The notes under the pieces were generated by a model. The model saw only the letters and a list, made by a program, of their open reading frames with translations, ran no database searches and had not been told where the DNA came from. Below, in pieces: positions 58,036 through 64,000 of a DNA stretch of 64,000 bases; positions within the stretch are counted from its first letter, which is position 1, and each line of letters begins with the position of its first letter. Made by a program: the position numbers and the translations under genes. The DNA lies in the NCBI RefSeq assembly GCF_009650765.1, contig NZ_CP045740.1:3448001-3512000 (forward strand), read 5' to 3'. The stretch is from Streptomyces sp. SUK 48 (GTDB lineage Bacteria; Actinomycetota; Actinomycetes; Streptomycetales; Streptomycetaceae).

Positions 58036-58509
58036 TTACGCGTCCTTCGACTCCTCAGCGGCACCCTCGGCGGGAGCCTGGGCCTCTTCGGCGTCCTTGG
58101 CGGAGCGCTTGGTCGCGGCCTCGGCCTCGCCCACGGCCTTCTGCTGCACCGTCAGCGCCTCGACCAGCTCGATGACAGCCATGGGCGCGTTGTCGCCACG
58201 GCGGTTACCGATCTTGGTGATGCGGGTGTAGCCACCGGGACGGTTCTCGTACCGCGGGCCGATCTCGGTGAAGAGCGTGTGCACGATGCTCTTGTCCGTG
58301 ATGACCTGGAGCACCTGACGGCGGTTGTGAAGGTCGCCCTTCTTCGCCTTGGTGACCAGACGCTCGGCGTACGGGCGCAGGCGGCGGGCCTTCGCCTCGG
58401 TGGTGGTGATGCGGCCGTGCTCGAAGAGCGCCTTCGCGAGGTTCGCGAGGAGCAGCTTCTCGTGCGCGGCGCTGCCGCCCAGACGGGCACCCTTGGTGGG
58501 CTTCGGCAT
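58036..58509 (-). CDS. rplQ: Ribosomal protein L17
   Basis: 157 aa. [58 protein letters not shown] is the L17 core, then [40 protein letters not shown]. An Ala/Glu-rich C-terminal extension of about 35 residues is common in actinobacteria. Last gene of the rpsM-rpsK-rpoA-rplQ cluster. Confidence 0.97.
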   Translation of the reverse strand: MPKPTKGARLGGSAAHEKLLLANLAKALFEHGRITTTEAKARRLRPYAERLVTKAKKGDLHNRRQVLQVITDKSIVHTLFTEIGPRYENRPGGYTRITKIGNRRGDNAPMAVIELVEALTVQQKAVGEAEAATKRSAKDAEEAQAPAEGAAEESKDA

Positions 58510-58588
58510 AGTTCTTCTCCTGTGTGTCTGCCCCGGCCGTGTCAGGTACCGGAGTCAGTATCCGAGCGAGCGGTTGCTCGTCGGAGAT

Positions 58589-58670
58589 CCGGGAGCAACC
58601 CCGAAGGGGCGCTCCCGGAGGGGGCACGGGGAACTGCGCGATCGAGCACAGCGCACCCGCACCCGGAAGA
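58589..58670. repeat. Hairpin and intergenic repeat between rpoA and rplQ
   Basis: An inverted repeat (CCGGGAGC 58589-58596 / GCTCCCGG 58611-58618, with inner CCCC/GGGG pairing) is followed by GGCACGGGGAACTGCGCGAT, the core of the Streptomyces intergenic repeat. It may modulate read-through into rplQ. Confidence 0.55.
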
Positions 58671-58691
58671 CGGACCGTGCGGCCCGAGTTC

Positions 58692-59714
58692 CTAGTACTG
58701 CTCGGTCTCGACGAACCCGGCGTCCGCGTCGTCGTCGGCGCCGAAGGCGTCCGCGGCGGCGGTCGGGTCGAATCCGGGCGGGCTGTCCTTGAGGGCCAGG
58801 CCCATGCCGGCCAGCTTCGCCTTGACCTCGTCGATGGACTTCGCACCGAAGTTGCGGATGTCCAGCAGGTCGGCCTCGGAACGAGCCACGAGCTCACCCA
58901 CGGAGTGGATGCCCTCGCGCTTGAGGCAGTTGTAGGAGCGGACCGTGAGCTCCAGCTCCTCGATCGGCAGAGCGAGGTCCGCGGCGAGCGCGGCGTCCGT
59001 CGGGGACGGACCCATGTCGATGCCCTCGGCGTCGATGTTCAGCTCGCGCGCGAGACCGAACAGCTCGACCAGGGTCTTACCGGCGGAGGCCATGGCGTCA
59101 CGGGGACGCATCGCCTGCTTGGTCTCGACGTCCACGATCAGCTTGTCGAAGTCGGTGCGCTGCTCGACACGCGTGGCCTCGACCTTGTACGTGACCTTGA
59201 GAACCGGCGAGTAGATGGAGTCGACCGGGATACGGCCGATCTCCTGGCCCACCTGCTTGTTCTGCACGGCGGAGACGTAGCCGCGACCGCGCTCGACGGT
59301 CAGCTCCATCTCCAGCTTGCCCTTGCCGTTGAGCGTGGCGAGGACGAGGTCGGGGTTGTGTACCTCGACACCGGCCGGGGGCGCGATGTCGGCGGCGGTG
59401 ACCAGACCCGGGCCCTGCTTGCGCAGGTACATCACGACCGGCTCGTCGTGCTCCGAGGAGACGACCAGCTGCTTGATGTTGAGGATCAGGTCGGTGACGT
59501 CCTCCTTGACGCCCGGCACGGTGGTGAACTCGTGCAGGACGCCGTCGATCCGGATGCTGGTGACAGCGGCACCGGGGATCGAGGACAGGAGGGTACGGCG
59601 GAGCGAGTTGCCGAGGGTGTAGCCGAAGCCCGGCTCCAGCGGCTCGATCACGAACCGGGAGCGGAACTCGTCGACGACCTCTTCGGTCAACGAGGGACGC
59701 TGAGCGATCAGCAT
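58692..59714 (-). CDS. rpoA: RNA polymerase alpha subunit
   Basis: 340 aa. N-terminal assembly domain: [54 protein letters not shown]-terminal domain: [56 protein letters not shown], which contacts UP elements and activators. The acidic tail is usual for Streptomyces. Confidence 0.98.
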   Translation of the reverse strand: MLIAQRPSLTEEVVDEFRSRFVIEPLEPGFGYTLGNSLRRTLLSSIPGAAVTSIRIDGVLHEFTTVPGVKEDVTDLILNIKQLVVSSEHDEPVVMYLRKQGPGLVTAADIAPPAGVEVHNPDLVLATLNGKGKLEMELTVERGRGYVSAVQNKQVGQEIGRIPVDSIYSPVLKVTYKVEATRVEQRTDFDKLIVDVETKQAMRPRDAMASAGKTLVELFGLARELNIDAEGIDMGPSPTDAALAADLALPIEELELTVRSYNCLKREGIHSVGELVARSEADLLDIRNFGAKSIDEVKAKLAGMGLALKDSPPGFDPTAAADAFGADDDADAGFVETEQY

Positions 59715-59775
59715 GGATGAATCCTTCAGTCAGGGGCGCCCGCTATTTGACGCCCGACTCAGTACTGCAAGGGTA

Positions 59776-59813
59776 CGGGCGGTACGGCTTCCTCACAGAG
59801 GCCGTACCGCCCG
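59776..59813. other. Intercistronic hairpin between rpsK and rpoA
   Basis: Perfect 13-bp inverted repeat CGGGCGGTACGGC / GCCGTACCGCCCG around a 12-base loop in the 130-bp rpsK-rpoA gap. It could be an attenuator or an mRNA-processing/stability element; full termination is unlikely because rpoA needs read-through unless it has its own promoter. Confidence 0.7.
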
Positions 59814-59844
59814 AAACCGCGAAAAACCAGCGGAGCGCTGCGCG

Positions 59845-60249
59845 TCAGACGCGGCGGCGCTTCGGCGGGCGGCAGCCGTTGTGCGGGGTCGGGGTGACGT
59901 CCTGGATGGAGCCGACCTCGAGGCCCGTGGCCTGCAGGGAGCGGATCGCGGTCTCACGGCCGGAACCCGGGCCCTTGACGAACACGTCGACCTTGCGCAT
60001 GCCGTGCTCCTGGGCGCGGCGGGCAGCCGACTCGGCGGCCATCTGCGCGGCGAACGGCGTGGACTTCCGGGAGCCCTTGAAGCCGACGTGGCCGGCGGAG
60101 GCCCAGGAGATCACGTTGCCCGAGGGGTCGGTGATCGAGACGATCGTGTTGTTGAACGTGCTCTTGATGTGCGCGTGGCCGTGAGCGACGTTCTTCTTTT
60201 CCTTGCGGCGCACCTTCTTGGCAGCGCCCTGACGACCCTTGGGGGGCAT
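59845..60249 (-). CDS. rpsK: Ribosomal protein S11
   Basis: 134 aa. [53 protein letters not shown] through [18 protein letters not shown], the invariant S11 C-terminus. In the order rpsM-rpsK-rpoA; rpsD, found between rpsK and rpoA in mycobacteria, is absent here as in other Streptomyces. Confidence 0.98.
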   Translation of the reverse strand: MPPKGRQGAAKKVRRKEKKNVAHGHAHIKSTFNNTIVSITDPSGNVISWASAGHVGFKGSRKSTPFAAQMAAESAARRAQEHGMRKVDVFVKGPGSGRETAIRSLQATGLEVGSIQDVTPTPHNGCRPPKRRRV

Positions 60250-60315
60250 CTACAAACTCCTAGAGGGAGGTGGTCGGTCCTACAGCGAAGACCGTGGAAT
60301 GTGGTCCGCTGCGGA

Positions 60316-60696
60316 CTACTTCTTGCCCGGCTTCTTCTTGCCGGCGATGGCGCGACGCGGGCCCTTGCGGGTGCGGGCGTTGGTGCTGGTGCGCTGACCG
60401 CGGACGGGCAGACCGCGACGGTGGCGGAGACCCTGGTAGCAGCCGATCTCGACCTTGCGGCGGATGTCGGCCTGGATCTCGCGACGGAGGTCACCCTCGG
60501 TCTTGATGTTGCCGTCGACGTACTCGCGGATCGCGACCAGCTGCTCTTCGCTCAGGTCACGAACACGGGTGTTCGGGTCGACGCCGGTCGCAGCCAGCGT
60601 CTCCTTCGAGAGGGTCCGGCCGATGCCGAACACGTAGGTGAGGGCGACCTCCACGCGCTTTTCGCGCGGGATGTCAACACCGGAAACGCGTGCCAT
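60316..60696 (-). CDS. rpsM: Ribosomal protein S13
   Basis: 126 aa. [53 protein letters not shown] and [31 protein letters not shown], complete S13. First gene of this cluster part, preceded by a structured 196-bp gap. Confidence 0.98.
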   Translation of the reverse strand: MARVSGVDIPREKRVEVALTYVFGIGRTLSKETLAATGVDPNTRVRDLSEEQLVAIREYVDGNIKTEGDLRREIQADIRRKVEIGCYQGLRHRRGLPVRGQRTSTNARTRKGPRRAIAGKKKPGKK

Positions 60697-60729
60697 TCAA
60701 TGGCTCCTGGTGAATCTTCGGAGGTCTTC

Positions 60730-60825
60730 CGCAGATCCGGCTCCCGGCCGCCGTACGAGGTACGAACCGGGTCCCCGGCCTCCGAGCCGGGGGTGTCGAG
60801 CCCATGAGAGGGCTCGGGATCTGCG
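60730..60825 (-). other. Structured intercistronic RNA candidate between rpmJ and rpsM
   Basis: A 9-bp closing stem (CGCAGATCC 60730-60738 / GGATCTGCG 60817-60825) encloses at least two hairpins: CCCCGGC/GCCGGGG (60773-60792) and CGAGCCC/GGGCTCG (60797-60816). The nested perfect stems suggest a folded mRNA leader ahead of rpsM. Confidence 0.55.
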
Positions 60826-60892
60826 TATGAACAAATTCAGCTCGCGTCGCGCGAAGACTCTGCGATAGAGGTGCAGAGAGGGTGGTCGTGCG

Positions 60893-61006
60893 TCAGCCCT
60901 GGCGCTGCTTGTGGCGCGGGTTCTCGCAAATGACCATGACCCGACCGTGACGGCGGATCACCCTGCACTTGTCGCAGATCTTCTTGACGCTCGGCTTGAC
61001 CTTCAT
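60893..61006 (-). CDS. rpmJ: Ribosomal protein L36
   Basis: 37 aa, [20 protein letters not shown] to KQRQG. The zinc-ribbon residues C11, C14, C27 and H32 are all present, so this is the C+ (zinc-binding) form. Between infA and rpsM as usual. Confidence 0.97.
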   Translation of the reverse strand: MKVKPSVKKICDKCRVIRRHGRVMVICENPRHKQRQG

Positions 61007-61066
61007 GGGGTGAGGTTCTCCGGGTCAGTGCCATCGCACCGGGCGGACCCGATGCGCGGGCAAGAT

Positions 61067-61288
61067 CTACTTGTACCGGTAGACGATCCGGCCACGCGTC
61101 AGGTCGTACGGAGACAGCTCCACCACGACCCGGTCGTCAGGGAGGATACGGATGTAGTGCATACGCATCTTGCCGCTGATGTGTGCCAGGACCTGGTGGC
61201 CGTTCTGGAGCTCGACCCTGAACATGGCGTTCGGCAGAGACTCGACGACAGTGCCCTCGATCTCGATGGCACCTTGCTTCTTGGCCAC
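61067..61288 (-). CDS. infA: Translation initiation factor IF-1
   Basis: 73 aa from the GTG at 61288, giving [20 protein letters not shown]; this is the invariant actinobacterial IF-1 length. S1-like OB fold with [19 protein letters not shown] and [22 protein letters not shown]. Binds the A site of the 30S subunit during initiation. 170 bp separate it from map. Confidence 0.98.
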   Translation of the reverse strand: MAKKQGAIEIEGTVVESLPNAMFRVELQNGHQVLAHISGKMRMHYIRILPDDRVVVELSPYDLTRGRIVYRYK

Positions 61289-61458
61289 GCTTCGCCCTTC
61301 GAATCGACTACCTTGATCGACTCCCTTGCGTCCCTTACGGGTGCATGCGGACATGCGGGTGCACGAGAGCCGACGAGTCAGTCTACGTCGCAGGACAGCG
61401 AAACGCGAATCGAGTCAGTCTTCCCCGCAAGCGTGATCGCTATGCGAGCCGGGTCCGG

Positions 61459-62295
61459 CTAGCCGAGGGGGTCGGGCGCGACGGTGATGCCGAATTCGGC
61501 GAGCTTCGCCTTGCCGCCGTCGACCGCGGTGAGCACCAGCGGGCCCTCCTCGGTCAGCGCGACCGAGTGCTCCCAGTGCGAGGACCAGGTGCCGTCGGTC
61601 GTGATGACCGTCCAGTCGTCCTCGAGGACCTCGGTGCGCGGGGTGCCGAGGGAGACCATCGGCTCGATCGCCAGGCAGAAGCCGGGGACCAGCTTGGGGC
61701 CCTTGCCCCGGCGCCGCTCGACGTAGTTCAGCAGGTGCGGGTCCATGTGCATCTCGGTGCCGATGCCGTGGCCGCCGTAGTCCTCGATGATCCCGTACTT
61801 GCCGCCGCCGGGCTTGGGCTGGCGGCGGATGTACGTCTCGATGGCGCGGGAGATGTCGACCAGCCGGTTGCCCAGCTTCATCGCGGCGATGCCGGCCCAC
61901 ATCGAGCCCTCGGTCACCCGGGACAGCTCGACCAGCTCGGGGGCGTGGCCGGAGCCGACGAAGGCGGTGTACGCCGCGTCGCCGTGCCAGCCGTCCACGA
62001 TCGCGCCGCAGTCGATGGAGATGATGTCGCCGTCCTTGAGGACGACGTCGTCGGCGGGGATGCCGTGCACGACCACGTCGTTCACGGAGGTGCAGATGGT
62101 CGCGGGGAAGCCGCCGTACCCGAGGAAGTTCGACGTGGCGCCGTGCTCGGCGAGCACCTTGCGGGCGACCTCGTCCAGGTCCTTCGTGGAGGCGCCGGGG
62201 ACCGCGGCCTCGCGGGTGGCCGCGTGGATCGCGGCGACGACCAGGCCCGCCGCACGCATCTTGGCGATCTGCTCGGGCGTCTTGATCTGCACCAT
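61459..62295 (-). CDS. map: Methionine aminopeptidase type I
   Basis: 278 aa from the ATG at 62295. Removes N-terminal Met from new proteins. Metal-site residues are visible: VVVHGIP (His), SIDCGAIVDGWHGDAA (two Asp), GHGIGTEMH (His), FCLAIEPMV (Glu) and the terminal SVALTEEGPLVLT (Glu). N-terminal KTPEQIAKMRAAGLVVA. Separated from adk by a hairpin, so probably also has its own promoter. Confidence 0.97.
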   Translation of the reverse strand: MVQIKTPEQIAKMRAAGLVVAAIHAATREAAVPGASTKDLDEVARKVLAEHGATSNFLGYGGFPATICTSVNDVVVHGIPADDVVLKDGDIISIDCGAIVDGWHGDAAYTAFVGSGHAPELVELSRVTEGSMWAGIAAMKLGNRLVDISRAIETYIRRQPKPGGGKYGIIEDYGGHGIGTEMHMDPHLLNYVERRRGKGPKLVPGFCLAIEPMVSLGTPRTEVLEDDWTVITTDGTWSSHWEHSVALTEEGPLVLTAVDGGKAKLAEFGITVAPDPLG

Positions 62296-62351
62296 GGGGG
62301 GCCTGCGCTCTCCGTCACTCACGTCGGCTGGGTGTACCTGTACAACACTAC

Positions 62352-62383
62352 GGCCGCGGGGCCCCCGGAAGGGCACCGCGGCC
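62352..62383. terminator. Terminator-like hairpin after adk
   Basis: Inverted repeat GGCCGCGG / CCGCGGCC with extra inner GC pairing, 16 bp beyond the adk stop and upstream of map. No U-tract. Confidence 0.55.
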
Positions 62384-62398
62384 GGAAGGCGGCCGGAC

Positions 62399-63063
62399 TC
62401 AGTGGTTCTCGGCCTGCTCGCTCTTCAGCGCCTCCAGCGCGCGCTCGGTGACCTCGTCCACCGGGCCCATCGCGGAGATCGTGCGGACCAGGCCCTGCGA
62501 CTTGTAGTAGTCGATGATGGGCTCGGTCTGCGTGTGGTAGACCTCCAGGCGGGTACGCACCGTCTCCTCGGAGTCGTCCGGGCGCTGGTACAGCTCGCCG
62601 CCGCAGACGTCGCAGACGCCTTCCTGCCGCGGGGCGTTGTACGCCACGTGGAAGACGTGCGCGGAGTCCTTGCGGCAGATCCGGCGGCCGGCGATGCGCT
62701 TGACCACCTCGTCCTCGGGGCCTCCAGGTCGAGCACCGCGTCCAGCGTCATCCGCTCGGTACGCAGCAGCTCGTCCAGCGCCTCGGCCTGTGCGACGTTC
62801 CGCGGGAAGCCGTCGAGCAGGAAGCCGTTCTCGGCGTCCGGCTGCTCCATGCGGTCCTTGGCCATGGCGATGGTGACCTCGTCGGGCACGAGGTTGCCGG
62901 CGTCCATGTAGGACTTCGCGAGCTTGCCCAGCTCGGTCTGCCGGCTGATGTTGGCCCGGAACAGGTCGCCCGTGGAGATGTGCGGGACGGCCAGCTTCTC
63001 TGCGAGCCGGACGGCCTGCGTTCCCTTACCGGCACCGGGCGGCCCGACGAGGACGATACGCAT
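62399..63063 (-). pseudogene. adk: Adenylate kinase, frameshifted as read (likely sequence error)
   Basis: ATP + AMP to 2 ADP; essential. The N-terminal half ([22 protein letters not shown]-loop, FLLDGFPRN) is in one frame up to DAVLDLEAP, and the remainder ([21 protein letters not shown], the Cys-type zinc LID with [16 protein letters not shown], and [20 protein letters not shown]) continues in another. The break is at the four-G run 62717-62720 (plus strand); five would restore a 221-aa protein reading [11 protein letters not shown]. Because adk is essential and both halves are perfectly conserved, a one-base sequencing or assembly deletion is the best explanation. Overlaps the secY stop by 3-4 bp (ATGA). 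Confidence 0.93.
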
Positions 63064-64000
63064 CAGCGGAGGAACCCTTCGTAATTGCGCTGCTGGAGCT
63101 GGCTCTCGATCTGCTTCACCGTCTCGAGACCGACACCCACGATGATGAGGATGCTGGTGCCGCCGAAGGGGAAGTTCTGGCTTGCGCCGAAGCCGACCAA
63201 CGCCATTGTCGGTACGAGAGCGATCAGACCCAGATACAGCGAACCCGGCCAGGTGATCCGGTTGAGCACGTACGACAGGTACTCAGCGGTCGGTCGGCCA
63301 GCCCGGATGCCCGGGATGAAGCCACCATACTTCTTCATGTTGTCGGCGACTTCTTCGGGGTTGAAGGAGATCGCCACGTAGAAGAACGCGAAGAAAACGA
63401 TGAGCAAGAAGTACAGGGTGATGTAAATCGGGTGATCACCCTTGGTGAGGTTCGTCTGCACCCACTGCTTCCAGCCCGAGTTGCCGCCCGCGAACTGGGC
63501 GACCAGGGCCGGGATGTACAGGAGCGAGGAGGCGAAGATGACCGGGATCACACCCGCCTGGTTCACCTTGAGCGGGATGTAGGTGGACGTACCGCCGTAG
63601 GACCGGCGGCCGATCATCCGCTTCGCGTACTGGACCGGGATGCGGCGCTGGGCCTGCTCGACGAAGACCACCAGCGCGACCATGACCAGGCCGACCAGGA
63701 TCACGGTGCCGAACTCGATCCAGCCGCCGGCCAGGGTGCCCTGCTTCTTGATGGCCCACAGCGCGGACGGGAACGTCGCGGCGATCGAGATGAACATCAG
63801 GATCGACATGCCGTTGCCGATGCCGCGGTCGGTGATCAGCTCGCCGAGCCACATCACCACCGTGGTGCCGGCGGTCATGCAGATGACCATGGTGATGGTC
63901 GTGAAGATCGCCTGGTCCGGGACGATGCTGGTGGCCACCGAGCAGCCGTTGAACAGCGCGCCGCTGCGCGCCGTGGCGACGAGGCCGGTGCCCTGGAGGA
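63063..64000 (-). CDS. secY: Preprotein translocase subunit SecY (partial, N-terminus outside window)
   Basis: Central channel of the Sec system. The window holds the C-terminal ~311 codons; the frame continues to the edge through [14 protein letters not shown], so the true start lies beyond 64000. Recognised by [98 protein letters not shown] and [23 protein letters not shown]. Stop overlaps the adk start, so the two are translationally coupled. Confidence 0.97.
   Translation of the reverse strand, partial: LQGTGLVATARSGALFNGCSVATSIVPDQAIFTTITMVICMTAGTTVVMWLGELITDRGIGNGMSILMFISIAATFPSALWAIKKQGTLAGGWIEFGTVILVGLVMVALVVFVEQAQRRIPVQYAKRMIGRRSYGGTSTYIPLKVNQAGVIPVIFASSLLYIPALVAQFAGGNSGWKQWVQTNLTKGDHPIYITLYFLLIVFFAFFYVAISFNPEEVADNMKKYGGFIPGIRAGRPTAEYLSYVLNRITWPGSLYLGLIALVPTMALVGFGASQNFPFGGTSILIIVGVGLETVKQIESQLQQRNYEGFLR

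Noticed and set aside
59776..59813. Calling the rpsK-rpoA hairpin a full terminator
   Set aside because: rpoA and rplQ lie downstream on the same strand with no evident promoter; no U-tract, so left as an intercistronic hairpin.

Overview
The window is high-GC actinobacterial chromosome, almost certainly Streptomyces. The evidence is very strong third-position GC bias, the adjacent developmental genes bldM and whiD, an LL-DAP-type cell-wall gene complement, and a gene order (guaB/guaB3 - ECF sigma - groES/groEL - tsaD/rimI/tsaB/tsaE - alr - glmS - glmM - rpsI/rplM - truA - rplQ/rpoA/rpsK/rpsM - rpmJ/infA - map - adk - secY) matching the core of Streptomyces and related actinobacteria. No integrase, transposase, CRISPR array or rRNA was found; one atypical tRNA gene is present.

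Region by region. (1) 1-12951: the 5' part of a succinate-semialdehyde dehydrogenase gene, then a minus-strand array of six Ser/Thr-kinase-type genes. One encodes a short kinase with no membrane segment, four encode canonical one-pass receptor kinases, and one (8300-10831) encodes a pseudokinase lacking every catalytic motif. A 5'-truncated metallo-beta-lactamase-fold gene lies between the first two. The membrane kinases share a similar C-terminal extracytoplasmic domain that is not PASTA. (2) 13168-21756: glpD, a nucleotide-sugar-dehydrogenase-like protein without its catalytic residues, the purine genes guaB3 and guaB, an ECF sigma factor like ShbA/SigD, and the developmental regulators bldM and whiD. 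(3) 21977-30955: a LysR regulator, a MOSC protein, an SDR, the groES-groEL operon with two CIRCE operators, an intact and a degenerate polysaccharide deacetylase lipoprotein, a THUMP-like methyltransferase and an LCP-family wall-polymer transferase.

(4) 31068-37861: a complete sugar-utilisation operon (LacI regulator, divergent lipoprotein binding protein, two ABC permeases, family 3 glycoside hydrolase) ending in a terminator 4 bp from the 3' end of an odd tRNA-Gly(UCC). (5) 37965-46666: the t6A tRNA-modification genes tsaD/tsaB/tsaE with rimI, an alpha/beta hydrolase, alr, the NAD(P)HX repair gene nnr and acpS. (6) 46719-54665: an SDR, glmS, a secreted FG-GAP propeller protein, coaA, a DUF389 membrane protein and glmM; glmS and glmM together make glucosamine-1-phosphate for peptidoglycan. 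(7) 54860-64000: ribosomal and core genes rplM-rpsI, a frameshifted membrane protein gene, truA, rplQ, rpoA, rpsK, rpsM, rpmJ, infA, map, adk (frameshifted as read) and the C-terminal part of secY.

Functionally the window links wall synthesis and its control (kinases, LCP protein, deacetylases, alr, glmS, glmM, possibly the odd tRNA-Gly) with purine supply, development and the translation core. Two genes, including essential adk, carry an apparent one-base deletion in a G/C run, so homopolymer errors in the underlying sequence are likely. Several intergenic gaps hold strong hairpins or copies of a repeat common between Streptomyces genes. Gaps over 300 bp: 21047-21426 is the bldM/whiD divergent promoter region; 41132-41484 holds only one doubtful small ORF.
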